Under the pieces are notes generated by a model. The model saw nothing but the letters and a program-made list of their open reading frames with translations, did no database searches and had not been told where the DNA came from. The position numbers were made by a program, and so were the translations under genes. A stretch of DNA of 64,000 nt, taken from Symbiodinium natans (Eukaryota > Sar > Dinophyceae > Suessiales > Symbiodiniaceae). Location: positions 1 through 64,000 of the forward strand of contig CAJNDS010002373.1 in the NCBI GenBank assembly GCA_905221605.1, given 5' to 3'. This document shows, piece by piece, positions 30,860 to 40,747 of the stretch. Numbering within the stretch: position 1 is the first letter of the stretch; every line of letters starts with the position of its first letter.

Positions 30860-31640
30860 GAAGTCTACAAGGCTACATTTTGGATTCCTATGATAAGACG
30901 GCACCTAATTTTAAGGTACCTCAAAAGGGATCAGAATTTTGACAACCACCCATCTACTCCATCATACTTGGGACCTCTTTGATAGTCTACAAGGGAAGAT
31001 GATCCCAATTTTGAGGGGTTTCTTTGGTGCCCAAACGAACCCGGCTGAAACCAGGGGCTCTCTGAGGTGCCCTATAGCCCTATAGCCCTTTTGCAACTGG
31101 ACTCCTTGCTGCCAGGGTGCCGATATAGGGCTAAACCCTAAACCCTAAACCCGAAACCCGACACCCTAAACCCTAAACCCTAAACCCTAAACCCTAAACC
31201 CTAAACCCTAAACCCTAAACCCTAAACCCTAAACCCTAAACCCTAACCCAAAACCCAAAACCCAAAACCCTAAACCGTAAACCCTAAACCCTAAACCCAA
31301 ACACTTTTTGTTGGAACCCAGGCTCAATCCTCTCCAGCTGGAAAGTCTGTCACACCCGTGCTCTGCACAAGATGCTAAAGCCTAAACCCTACAACCCTAT
31401 AACCCTTTTACCGTAAACCCTGAACCCTAAACCCTACAACCCTGTAACCCTATAACCCTCAACCCAGTAGATGCCTTACCCTCCTTCTGGCTCTTTGCCT
31501 TCTCTTTCGCCTCCAACCTCAGGGGCTCCGCTATGTTCCGGGTACATGTTATATATATATATATACATATATACATATATATATATATAGATGGGTTTGT
31601 TCGATAACGGGGTGTTGGGATCAGGGAATGTTTCGCGGGT
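30860..31640. other. Spacer with family C remnant and long tract
   Basis: 30870-31030 holds diverged family C/D sequence. 31131-31298 is a CCCTAAA array of about 20 units with CCCAAAA variants, and further imperfect units lie at 31380-31460. 31545-31590 is a TA microsatellite. No exon is supported. Confidence 0.6.
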
Positions 31641-31689
31641 ATGTTTCGGGGTACGTTTCGGGGGTATATTGGGGGCGTGGTTCGCGGCG

Positions 31690-31940
31690 TCATGAGCTAC
31701 TTTACCTGCATTTTAGGTTCTTTCGCAAATGTAGATGCCAGCGGGGAGCACTTGAGGAAATCTGTCGAGCAAGCCAAGATGCGATGTGGACAGGTTTCCA
31801 GCAAGAGTGCCAGATGTATGCACGTAGGAGCCAAACAGATGAGGATGTCACGTTCTGCTATCAAAGGCAGAACTTACATACGGCTAGAATGCACAGCACT
31901 GCAACATTTCAGCAGCTTCCAATCACAGAGTACACTACAC
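31690..31940 (+). CDS. Coding-like piece, frame uncertain
   Basis: Two plus frames are both open and protein-like: GALEEICRASQDAMWTGFQQ with RSQTDEDVTFCYQRQNLHTA, and ANVDASGEHLRKSVEQAKMR with ECTALQHFSSFQSQSTLH (stop at 31941). It is probably one exon on the plus strand, convergent with the minus-strand gene that ends at 31935. Confidence 0.3.
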
Positions 31941-32291
31941 TGAGGTCCCCAGCTCCTTGCGCTTGCGGAAATCGATCATCTTCTGCCGCCTCTCCTGTGG
32001 CACTTTCGACTTCGAGTCACGCATGACGGTGCTGCAAAACGAGTTAAGACCAAGAGAATCCAACCGTGACCCAGCTCTGAAATCGTCTTTTGACTCGAGC
32101 CTCTTCTTTCCGCTGATTTTCTGCATAGGCGGCCCCTGGCAGGGGCAAGCAAACGGGGTTGTGATGGGTCTGTATTCATGGGTCTCTTGAGCCAGTATAG
32201 GGCTTGTATGGTGAGGTTGGTACGCCGGCGTAGTGTGAGATACAGAGCATTTGTCAAGCGCCAGGGTCCCGGCGATTCGCAGCATCGTCAA
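31935..32291 (-). CDS. Unrecognised basic protein, C-terminal part
   Basis: The frame includes MQKISGKKRLESKDDFRAGS, VMRDSKSKVPQERRQKMIDF and RKRKELGTSV, then a stop. The last 60 residues are strongly charged. It lies on the same strand as the transporter gene and 463 bp after that gene's stop codon, a head-to-tail arrangement common in dinoflagellates. Start and family are not known. Confidence 0.5.
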   Translation of the reverse strand: MTMLRIAGTLALDKCSVSHTTPAYQPHHTSPILAQETHEYRPITTPFACPCQGPPMQKISGKKRLESKDDFRAGSRLDSLGLNSFCSTVMRDSKSKVPQERRQKMIDFRKRKELGTSV

Positions 32292-32338
32292 ATGGGTCGC
32301 CAGCAGCTAAGTTCTTGGCGTTCTGCTCCTCAACACGA

Positions 32339-32420
32339 CTCTTCTTCTTCTTTCTTTCTTTCTTTCTTTCTTTCTTTCATGGGGCTCTCTCGCTCTCTCT
32401 CCCCCCCACCCCCCCCCCCC
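32339..32420 (+). repeat. (TTTC)n, CT and C runs
   Basis: CTTTC units at 32345-32378, then CTCTCTCGCT and C-rich sequence to 32420. It lies in the spacer between the transporter and the next minus-strand gene. 32430-32690 shows only open frames without clear protein character. Confidence 0.8.
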
Positions 32421-32753
32421 AAACCATTAAGTAGCCAAATGATAGCATTGCATGTCCTAGATACATGATGAATAAGCAGGCTTCTTTCCCCTGTGTTGCT
32501 TGTGCCTCTGCCTTGTTCTCCCCCAAACCAACCCCTAGCTGCTCTAGCTGCCTCATTACTCCAACTGCACCTCCGAGTGAGCAGTGACCTCCATACACAA
32601 ACCCAATTAATCTGAACAACCACCCCTGTAAGGACATCCCGCCCACCCCACAGCCCCCAGAGACCCACATTGTCGGCTCTAAACGCGGAAGGCGAGGGTT
32701 TAAAGCAGCTGCGGCAGTTGCAGGCCCTGCTGCACAAAGGCAGGTCTGGAGTT

Positions 32754-34438
32754 TCAGCTCACAACCTCATCATCACGGACAAGCTGAGCATGCTTGACCC
32801 CCAGGAGGCCTGCGATGATGGCCCAAACAACCACCCAGCCGACGGTAAAGCTGCCGGTGAAAATCGGGTTGAAGCAATTCGGCTGACAGGCCTCCTCCTC
32901 ACGATTGACATGGAGGTTGATCAAGGCCTTCGTAGCCCAGTAACCCTTATTGTAATAAGGGCACCCTGTTTTGGTTGGTTACTTTACAAGGGAACCCAGA
33001 ACCAAAAAGAGGGTAGAGGGCACCACTGGGGCTGCCAAGAGGCCCCAATGGTCTTCTGCAGGAAGTTGCCGTACATGTCGGACCAGCTCTTAGCCTTGTA
33101 CTTGATGCTCTTCGAGGTGCGGACGTAGAGCATCTCCCTGCTGGGCCCATTCAGGGCGTACTGGATCACGTTGACCACCACCAAGACCGCTTGCACGGTC
33201 CAGAAGTTGTGGTAAAAGCACACGAGAAGCACGGAAATCACCATAGCGATGGGTAGGGCCAAGAGCGTCAGCAGAAGCCCCCCGCGCTCGATGAGACTAC
33301 GAAGGCCGAACATCGACAGCAAGCCCGTCCCGATGGTGTTGGCGACGTTGCACCACGCAAAGAATGCCGTCTGCCGGTCCTTGTTGCCAGGCACCGTGTG
33401 GCCATCTACTTTCCGCGGCCAGCGCTCATTTGTTAGAGCGGTGCCCTGGTAGTCCAGAATGACGCGAGGTACGAGATGGGCGCAAGCGATCCAGAAGATT
33501 CCTGCAACGAAGGGACGGGAGAGGATCAGCGCGATGCCCTCCACACTTTCCCACAACTTGCGGACCGCCGCGCGGAGCCCCACCACGCAACCGTTCCTCT
33601 GCACCGTGCCCGCGAGAGGCGCGCGTGCCTCGTCCATGCCTGTGCCAGCCACCGGCTGGAGGGAGGTTTCGAGCGCCACTGGGTCTGGGCTCGCCCTTGC
33701 AGCCAGCCGACAAGCAAACCAAACCAATGCTGCGATGAGAGCCAGCGCGGCAGCCTGGACCACCAAGAGTCCCGAGGTCCCACCGACGCGATGAACAAAG
33801 GTGGCGTACAAGGAGCCTGCGAGGCCCCCGACTTGGCCGGCGAAGACCAAAGCTGGATAGGCCACCTTCGAATACTGAGTGGAGGAGAGGTCGTTCATCA
33901 CGCTCCAAAGCATCACGGGGAACAAGACCGACTTCGTGTTCGTGGCGTAAAACAGGACCCAGGCCAGCCATGGTTCAATGTGCGGCCGCATCAAGGATCG
34001 CACGGCAATGAAGGTGTAAATCACGCAGTAGACGGTGCAAACCACAGCGACCAAAAGCTGAGGACTTCGGAGAGCCGCCCAAAGGAAGTTGTACAGAAAG
34101 AGGATGGGGAAAAGAACCAGCGGAAGGTACGTCTGCGCGACAGGCTGCTGGTCGACGCCCACAGAGTCCACGAAGGTCGAGATGGTAGCTGGGTTGATCA
34201 TCAGACCTGTGCCCAGTACCTATACTGCCCTTAGAACCTTAATAAAAATAATGTGTTTCATATCCTCTTGAGTTTTATATAAACAAAAATAAAACATAAT
34301 TCCCAAGGGGGGTGAAGGTACGAGCATGAGGGCCAAGGCGAAGAACAGGTACGCGACTCGCCATTCGTTGGGCAGCTCTCGCAGCAGCTGCCTGTCGACC
34401 CAGCTGGCTCGGGGAGGATCTTCTGCAGGGCGCATCAT
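32754..34438 (-). CDS. TLC-family ATP/ADP (nucleotide) translocase-like protein, three exons
   Basis: Multi-span membrane protein. Motifs of the TLC/NTT nucleotide transporter family are visible: ATNTKSVLFPVMLWSVMNDL with AGQVGGLAGSLYATF, and GPSREMLYVRTSKSIKYKAK with SWSDMYGNFLQKTIGA near the C-terminus. Family members exchange ATP for ADP or carry other nucleotides across membranes and are usually about 490-540 residues. The proposed structure is exons 34303-34438, 33044-34206 and 32754-32927 (1473 nt, 490 codons plus stop), starting MMRPAEDPPRASWVDRQ and ending HAQLVRDDEVVS. Without intron 1 removed, an in-frame TAG lies at 34220-34222. Without intron 2 removed, the frame ends early inside a repeat element. 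A more upstream ATG at 34555 is possible. The substrate and membrane are not predictable. A second reading is a decayed copy with one amber codon. Confidence 0.75.
32928..33043 (-). other. Intron 2 of the translocase gene: a family A element
   Basis: 116 nt from GC donor (GCCTCTTGGCAG) to AAG acceptor (GGGCTACGAAG). The element has ends CTTGGCAGCCCCAGTGG and ACTGGGCTACGAAG. It matches copies at 62361-62466 and 15149-15261 and half a copy at 38949. The direct repeat GGCCT flanks it. Removal restores ATT GGG | GCC TTG ATC and adds a plausible final transmembrane stretch (TVGWVVVWAIIAGLLGV). Confidence 0.75.
34207..34302 (-). other. Intron 1 of the translocase gene, AT-rich, GA-AG
   Basis: 96 nt beginning GAATTATGTTTTATTTTTG and ending TACTGGGCACAG, much more A+T-rich than the flanking exons. 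It contains the only in-frame stop (TAG). Removal joins CCC TTG G|GT CTG ATG in frame. The alternative is an unbroken frame with a single amber codon. Confidence 0.5.
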
Positions 34439-34739
34439 GGCTTCGAGTGCGGATCCGCGGCAAGAACCCTCTGACCCCCCCCTGTGTTCGGCATTTTTCT
34501 GCAGAGCTTTGTTGGGCCATGTTCGCAGCCCTAGAGGCCCTATAGGTTCCGTCATGAAACGTGCCGCAAAGCAGGCACCACACTGAGCAAAATTGAGCCG
34601 AGAGGGGGGTGTAGGGTTTTCGTGTGAGATCGGTTCCTCTTCCTTTCGCAGTACCCAATTTTGGGGGTATTGATGGCAAGGCAGCCGCCACGATTTAGCT
34701 TGTCTAATTGCCCTTACTGACAAAGCAACGGACACCTTG

Positions 34740-35265
34740 ACCAGTCAATGTCTGCCCAAGATATCCAGTATCAAAGATCGACGTGAAGTAGGGTTTATAT
34801 TCCTTGTATCCCCAAAAGGACACCCAGTATATACACTCACCAATACCAAAAAGGAACCTTTTATACACTCAGCAAGAATAGAAATATCAACCCTATTTCA
34901 CATACTGCAAGGGAAAAGCGACCCGCTCATGCTTGACCATCTCTGAACATCCCCTGCGTCGCCTTGGCCAGCTTACCTGTAGGATCGCACAGCGGCTCCT
35001 TCATACCTGAGATATGGCAACAACGAGCACTATCATAATACAACCTCCGAATAGCCGAATACCACTGACATAATCACACAACGACATACTAATTTTCTAC
35101 ATGTGATCCTGAAATAATCTCACACTTTCCAGTATATAACAATCATAGAAATTCTAACCAAAGCACAATATCAGAAAATCACATAAAGCACACCAAAATG
35201 TGATAATCAGATGATAACCCATAATACAATAAGACTGCGCGAATCTACTTTCAGTTCTGCTGACT
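34740..35265. other. AT-rich island upstream of the translocase gene
   Basis: Composition falls to roughly 60 percent A+T with many ATA/TAT words. A plus frame at 34737-34946 (LTNTKKEPFIHSARIEISTL) is open and may be an exon. 34980-35265 has stops in all frames, and no repeat family member was recognised. Confidence 0.4.
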
Positions 35266-35342
35266 GAACGCTCACGGCTGGAAAGGGCAGGGTTGATACA
35301 GTCATGGTGCCCGAGTTTAGGGTTTTAGGGTTTACGGCCTTG

Positions 35343-35745
35343 ATGGGCAGCTCTCATGTATCAAACAAGGCATTCGCGCGCCTGGCGTTTCAGACCCTAC
35401 AACCTGCACGTGAAAATCTGTCTTTCGAACTGCCTGGCAGTGACTTTCGGGGCATCATTGAGTACCATAGACAAGCCATAGACAAGCTTAGACAAGCTTT
35501 GAGGCTTCTTTAGGAACTGACGTGAGTACGCGCCGGGGCGCAAACACGCGCCCCGCTTCACACAAACCTATGCTGCTACCACTGGACTCATGTCATGTTT
35601 TCATGGCGGGGCACTCGTGATGTCGCTGACGATCTGTTTCGCCAAGGCTTTGTCAACCTCAAGCACAACACGGGTGCTCGAGAGGCTCGAGAAACTCCGC
35701 CCCGGCATCTCGGTACACTTCCGATGCCTCTTTGGCCCCTAAACC
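35343..35745 (+). CDS. Unrecognised two-exon piece after a tract
   Basis: 35343-35513 reads MGSSHVSNKAFARLAFQTLQ, ENLSFELPGSDFRGIIEYHR and QAIDKLRQALRLL, then TAG. 35540-35745 reads CYHWTHVMFSWRGTRDVADD, LFRQGFVNLKHNTGAREARE and runs into CCCTAAA. SWRGTRDVADDL loosely recalls the FRGT segment of class-3 lipases, a weak resemblance that I do not rely on. A short TTTAGGG stretch precedes the first piece. The small gap between the pieces is unexplained. Confidence 0.4.
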
Positions 35746-35793
35746 CTAAACCCTAAACCCTAAACCCTGAACCCTGAACCCTGAACCCTAAAG

Positions 35794-36317
35794 GTTGGAA
35801 CTGCTCTTCTATATCCCGAGGCACCTCCTCCAATGCTACCAAGCTTCGGTTTTCGCAGCCGCTCCAAGTCCAAGCGAACCCTATAAATTTCCAAAGGCCC
35901 AAAGCCCACACCGAAACAGAAGCATCCCTAAACCCTAAACCCTAAACCGCCCCGTGACTCGCGTCACACGAGGTCCCGGCCTTCATCACTTTTAACCTGG
36001 GCACAGCCTACCTCTTGGGGTTTAGGGTTTGGGGTTTAGGGTTTAGGATCTGGTCCCTATGCCTCAATAGGACTTGGTAGATGACCCCAATTGTAGGGCT
36101 TTCACATGTTTTCACAAGGGTTCATGTGGTCCCCAAGGGACAGATACAGGTTGCGAGCCACACACAAACCCTGCGCAAGGTTGGTTTAGGGTTTAGGGGC
36201 TCAGATTCCACAATCCCTGCTGGTGGGTGTTTTTCATCGGTTTCGGATGGCTTTCTTCAGATGGCTCGAAGAGACTTAATGTTGCACCCGCAACATTCTA
36301 GGGGGACGCTATTATGA
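35794..36317 (+). CDS. Further unrecognised plus-strand pieces
   Basis: 35794-35884 reads VGTALLYPEAPPPMLPSFGF and RSRSKSKRTL, then TAA. 36206-36317 reads STIPAGGCFSSVSDGFLQMA and RRDLMLHPQHSRGTLL, then TGA. Between them lie tracts (35930-35950, 36018-36050, 36185-36203) and a family C element at 36051-36138. Whether they belong to one gene is unknown. Confidence 0.35.
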
Positions 36318-36521
36318 AAAGTTTTCCGGCTATTCAGGATCTGGACCCTCTGTTTTGGGGGTCCGCAATAATGAAAAGATTTCGGGCCGGGCCTGTTTTT
36401 TTTTAAATGGTTTTTGAGTCAAGTTCCCAGATCCCAAATTAAGAAGAGAGCTCATTTCTCTGCCCCCCCCCCACCCCCCCCGACTGTTTGGGGTCTTTTT
36501 TTATTCAGGGTCGCGACTGTT

Positions 36522-36522
<1 letters not shown>

Positions 36523-36562
<40 letters not shown>
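36523..36562 (+). repeat. Poly-G run of about 40
   Basis: Pure G on the plus strand, next to a C-rich stretch at 36463-36481. Proline and glycine ORFs here are artefacts. Confidence 0.95.
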
Positions 36563-36563
<1 letters not shown>

Positions 36564-36897
36564 AACTTATTAAAGCAGGTCCAACATTATTCGTGCTTAG
36601 GGATGCTGTAGTGGAGATGCACTTTGGAAGAGAAGTCGTGCTGCAAGGTCCTCTCATGCACTGCACGCAAGAAATCCTCTGCATGTATGCATGTATACAT
36701 ACTGTATGTATAACATGTATATTGTACATTCTTGTGGTCACAAAGATGTATGTACAAGTCGTTGCGCGTGAAGGCGTTGCAAGGCAAGCGGCCACCCTAT
36801 ACCCGCAATCCGTGCTGTGAGACATAGGACTGTTCTGAGGCCGGCACAAACAGAACCCTAAACCCCATAAGCCCTGAACCTTTCGCTGGCTCTTAAG

Positions 36898-37925
36898 TGC
36901 CCGGCTGCTTCTCGACGCACTTCATCATCAGTTCAAAAATCTTCACTGTGACGCCCAAGCCTGGACTCGGGGTTGAATCCCCTCCCCCCTCCCCTCCCAA
37001 CAGCAAGCGCCCTTCTCAGAAGCATGACGAGATATGCACCCTGAACCCTATAAACCCTAAAACCAACATGTCTTGCCTTCACAGAGACGCTGACTCTGCT
37101 TGGGGGCCATGGGATGTAGGAGGTTTAATCGCTCACGCTCGGACAAGCTTGGGGTATACCCTAAAACGCCCGAAGTAAACGCCTAAACATCAAGTTGACA
37201 TCGCCTGTGTGCGCCAGGAACAGGTCTGGCCCTCTGTAGGCCTTCCAGGAAACTGAAGGGGGGGGGGGGGGGGGGGGAACTACTCTCTGATGGAGTGATC
37301 TTCCCACAAGCTTAGGCAGGCAGTCTCTCCTCAAAGGTTGGAGGGCCCGCTGGAACAGCATTGCGTTTAGGGCTGACTCGGTTTCACAGCTTAGGGTTCC
37401 GGACACCAAGCAGACAATTGTTCATGTCACAGTGATGTTTCGGGGCCTGTCCCCCCCAAAGACCGCCGAGGTAGTCGACCGTTCGTTTCCTGCGGTGATC
37501 ATCTAGTCGCCCCTTCAACCTCCATGCCCGAACTTTGCAACCGAGACGGATCCAGGGTTGAGGTCTGGCAAGAGAATGAGAGCAAAGCAGTGCATGGTCA
37601 TTGTTATTCTTTTTATTATTGTTATGTTTATTAAGTATTCATTATTAATTACGACTTCTATTGCCATAATTTATTGTTGTTATTACTATATAGAACGACG
37701 AGATCCAACTTGCGGGTTGCTGCATTGCCTTCATTCGGGAGGCAAATCAAGAAAGCCCCGCCATTCCCCACAAGCTCGGCCAAGGCGCTTTAAATGCACC
37801 AGGTTCCTGTTCTCAAAAAACTTCTTCATGTCCTTGTCCTTACGGCCGCACTTCGAGAACAATGCAGGGTTGCCAGCTTCAAGCATGCTGGTAAACACCG
37901 CATTTTGCAGTGGAGCAGGGAAGAT
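36898..37925 (-). CDS. Unrecognised gene, three exon-like pieces
   Basis: 37731-37925 reads NAVFTSMLEAGNPALFSKCG, RKDKDMKKFFENRNLVHLKR and ACGEWRGFLDLPPE with TGA, and its upstream edge is a telomere-like tract (37928-37970). 37163-37409 reads ETESALNAMLFQRALQPLRR and KAYRGPDLFLAHTGDVNLMF with a proline run encoded by the C run opposite 37259-37277. 36898-36960 reads LGVTVKIFELMMKCVEKQPG and ends TAA. The order and common strand suggest one gene. Introns between the pieces were not resolved, and the first piece may be a truncated fragment. No family is recognised. Confidence 0.4.
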
Positions 37926-38098
37926 CCAAACCCTAAACCCTAAACCCTACACCCTAAACCCTAAACCTAAACCCCCCCCCCCACCCAACTCTGGGTCTCA
38001 TGTTATGACCCTGTACTGCTAACACCCCTACCGGAAATGACCAGAAGTCCTCTGAGGGTTCATATGTAGTCCCCAACCTATGGGGTCTTCCAAGGTAG

Positions 38099-38172
38099 GA
38101 TTTGGGGTTTAGGGTTTAGGGTTTAGGGTTTAGGGTTTAGGGTTTAGGGTTTAGGGTTTAGGGTTTAGGGAG
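38099..38172 (+). repeat. Telomere-like tract, about 10 TTTAGGG units
   Basis: Perfect heptamers preceded by a diverged family C element (about 38005-38090). Confidence 0.95.
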
Positions 38173-38550
38173 ACTCTTGGATGTGCCCAAGAGCTCTGAA
38201 GTAGGACCAAACTCGGATCCCTAAGACCCAAAAGCCCCATGAGCCCCCTTTAATCCCCAATGAGTTTCGCATTTAGGGTTCTTACCGGGCCACATGTCTA
38301 CATCGCGGACTGGTGGTCCCCCCCCCCCCCCAAGATTCTCCTTTCCCCCTTAGTTCACAGCGTGACTCTACTCAGTGCAACAAGGCCACGGGCCGATTTG
38401 GTTCAAGGCTTCGGGTTGAAAGTGTGGGGATTTGTGGGGGGGGGGGGGGGGGATGATGATACCCTATACGGTCTATACGGGCATAGTACCTTACCTTAAG
38501 GGAGCATTAGGGTCGCAGGTAGGTTCGTAGGGTGAGGAAGGGAGGCACAG

Positions 38551-38866
38551 TCACTTGCATTTTTTGGAGGTTGCAGGGCTTAAGAGTTTGGAAAGCTTTT
38601 CGGCTGCATTCGACGAACTCTTGCAAATGACTGTGCATCCAAACCCTGAACCCTGAAACCCTGAAACCCTGAAACCCTGAAACCCTGAAACCCTGAAACC
38701 CTGAAACCCTGAAACCCTGAAACCCTGTAACCCTATAATGCCCCGAGCACATGTGCCAACGGTGGGGGAGGGCACTTACTGTTCCCGGACCAGGGCTCCG
38801 ATGCCATCATGTTGTAGAAGCCATCCACGAACTTTACAAGTGCCTCCTCGCAAGGGAGGGTGTAGG
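38551..38866 (-). CDS. Unrecognised two-exon piece with a repeat-built intron
   Basis: Exon about 38780-38866 reads CEEALVKFVDGFYNMMASEP and WSGN, ending AACA|GTAAGT, a canonical donor. Exon 38551-38645 reads GCTVICKSSSNAAEKLSKLL and SPATSKKCK, then TGA. Removing 38646-38779 joins them in phase 1 (A|GG TTT GGA). A second frame of the last exon is also protein-like (MHSHLQEFVECSRKAFQTLK) and would be reached with a different acceptor. The upstream end of the first exon lies beside further TTTAGGG-type sequence. No family. Confidence 0.5.
38646..38779 (-). other. Candidate intron with a TTTCAGGG octamer tract as its 3' half
   Basis: Starts GTAAGTGCCC. The last 90 nt are about ten TTTCAGGG octamers (CCCTGAAA on plus), and the intron ends GGTTCAG. 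The octamer is a one-base expansion of the telomere heptamer type, and each unit contains a CAG acceptor. Confidence 0.6.
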
Positions 38867-38948
38867 GTTTAGGGGTTCAGGGCTAGGGTTGAGGGTTTAT
38901 GAATCAGGGTTTAGGGTTTTCAGGGCTTTTTCGGGTTTTGAGGGTTTT

Positions 38949-38995
38949 TGGTAGCCCAGTAACAATATTATAGTCAGGGCACCCTTTTCTGTTGT
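38949..38995 (+). mobile_element. Half of a family A element
   Basis: TTGGTAGCCCAGTAACAATA, TTATAGTCAGGGCACCC. The right half is missing. Confidence 0.6.
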
Positions 38996-38999
38996 TCTG

Positions 39000-40030
39000 G
39001 ACTTACGATTTTGGGTTTCGGGTTTGGGGTGCAAGCTCCACAAACAACGAAGGCAACATAAGATCGTGCTCTTTTCAGGACTGAGAACTCCTAGGCGTTA
39101 CCTTCTCACACGACGGCAAGCATGGGACGTCGGGCTTCCATGTCCCGCTTCCCCCGGCACCTGACCCCCTAGCTTCTCGAAGACGCTGTCTGGTCCACCT
39201 GACAGTGCAGAAACCCAAAAGCTCTCAGCATCTTCAGACGGGCCTCAACAATTGGCATCATCACCCCCCCCCCCCCCCCCCCAAGATGCTTGACTTCCAA
39301 CTCTGACTGGCAGAGCATCTTCGGGGAGCCCCCCTGCTCAAAGCAAGTCTTTCACATGGCGCCTGGATGCTCCAAGTAGTGAAGGCCCACATTCGCGATG
39401 GCTTGAGGCATGGCAAAGAATGTGTCGCAAGGTGTTCCTAGACAGCTCATGGTGGTCTCTTGGGCTGGAAGGTGGGGTGTGGGAGTGTAGGGGCCGCTCC
39501 GAGCCGGGCAGCCATCTGGGCAAGATGCTACATATATATGATCTGATCTGAGCATGAGCCAAAATATGCCCAAGAAGCACGTAACCCTGCAGCATGTCTA
39601 TACACAGCAGCCCTAAGGCCCTAAGGAGAAGAGGAAGTCATGGCAAGACACTCCTTCTCAAAGAGGTATGGATGCATCCCCAAATATCCCAGAATAAAAG
39701 GATTGTCAGGCTCTGGCACACACCTATGGTGCCCTATACTCCCTATGGACCCCAGTGTACCTGGTACCTGGCCACAATACACAGCTATCTTACATAGGGT
39801 TATTCTCTATACGGGCCCTAGTGGGGGGGGGTTTCCAGAGTGGTCCCTGTAAACTAAATAAACCCAGGAAGGGAAGATATGAACTCTCACAAGGGCCTAG
39901 CCAGTACCAACAGCTATAAACGTTACAACCGCCATGAAAAGAAGTAAGTGCACTCCAGTCCGAACCGTCTATCATCGTAGTTAGTGGTAATACCCGCGCG
40001 CCCAACCCTTACTACACCCTAAACCCTACA
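39000..40030. other. Mixed spacer, no assigned gene
   Basis: A C run lies at 39266-39282. Several frames of 60-85 codons overlap at 39338-39600 on the minus strand and 39594-39850 on the plus strand. They read poorly and contradict each other. Short TTTCGGG/TTTGGGG repeats appear at 39010-39030. A diverged family C-type element (CATACTCCCTATGGACCCC) lies around 39730-39840. Confidence 0.35.
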
Positions 40031-40035
40031 CCCAG

Positions 40036-40150
40036 ATGCTGAGTACCCTGGCCCAAGAAAGGTTAACCTTTCAATGCTGGTAGGATTGTATATGCCTCAA
40101 AAAGGTCAAAAGGTTATCTACTCAGCTACTAAGTATAAAGTAACAGCCCC
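40036..40150. mobile_element. Family G element
   Basis: TGCTGAGTACCCTGGCCCAA, AGGTTAACCTTTCAATGCTG, GGTTATCTACTCAGCTACTA. The ends GCTGAGTA and TACTCAGC are complementary. Two more copies lie at 41403-41506 and (diverged) 2905-3003. Confidence 0.6.
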
Positions 40151-40206
40151 TAAACCCTAAACCCTAAACCCTAAACCCTAAACCCTAAACCCTAAACCCT
40201 AGACCC

Positions 40207-40747
40207 GAAGCTTCTGATTCGGGCCATCCGGAACTGGGAGCCCGTGGGAGCTGGTCTTCTTTTGACGCCCGCTTTGCTTTGAACCTGGGGGACCACGTGT
40301 ACCCGAACCATTGGGGATTCATAGACCCTTTACGAGTATAAACCCTATTAAGGTAATATAATTCCTATTGAGGCAATCCAATTCTTATTTCCTGGTTCAG
40401 GTCCTATAAGCCCTCAACCCTTCTAGGGTTCATTTGGTCCCCACGGAACGGATGAGCTTCGTCGGGCCGTTCTCCGCCGTCTACCGGGGTACGGGCTGAG
40501 GGTTTTCTGGGGTTCAGGGGTTGTAGGGTATGGGCTTAGGTTTCCTGTTGCTTTTTTTTCACTCCTGGGTTTAGGGTTTTTAGGGTTCGGGGTCTATGGG
40601 CTTCGTTTTTGAGGTCAGAGTGTTTTTGGCACCCGCAGGTTAAGGTCTAGGGTTTAGGGTTGATGGCTGCGCACCAGCACTACCTCCAAGCGGACGCGCC
40701 CAGCAGAAGCAGAGCGACAGAGGCACCTACCCTGGCGCGAAAGGACG
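40207..40747 (+). CDS. Unrecognised exon-like pieces, one lying between two tracts
   Basis: 40207-40285 reads LLIRAIRNWEPVGAGLLLTP directly after a CCCTAAA array. 40441-40500 reads MSFVGPFSAVYRGTG after a family C element; GPFSAVYRG recalls a protein-kinase glycine-rich loop, but this is only a short match. 40664-40747 reads MAAHQHYLQADAPSRSRATE and APTLARKDG, lying between TTTAGGG repeats at 40650-40662 and the array at 40748. Confidence 0.4.

Noticed and set aside
33476-34234. 252-codon plus ORF opposite the translocase
   Set aside because: It is antisense to a recognisable membrane transporter and has the composition expected of a GC-rich shadow frame.
35600-35680. Class-3 lipase
   Set aside because: Only SWRGTRDVADDL is reminiscent. 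No GxSxG nucleophile elbow is seen in the visible exons.
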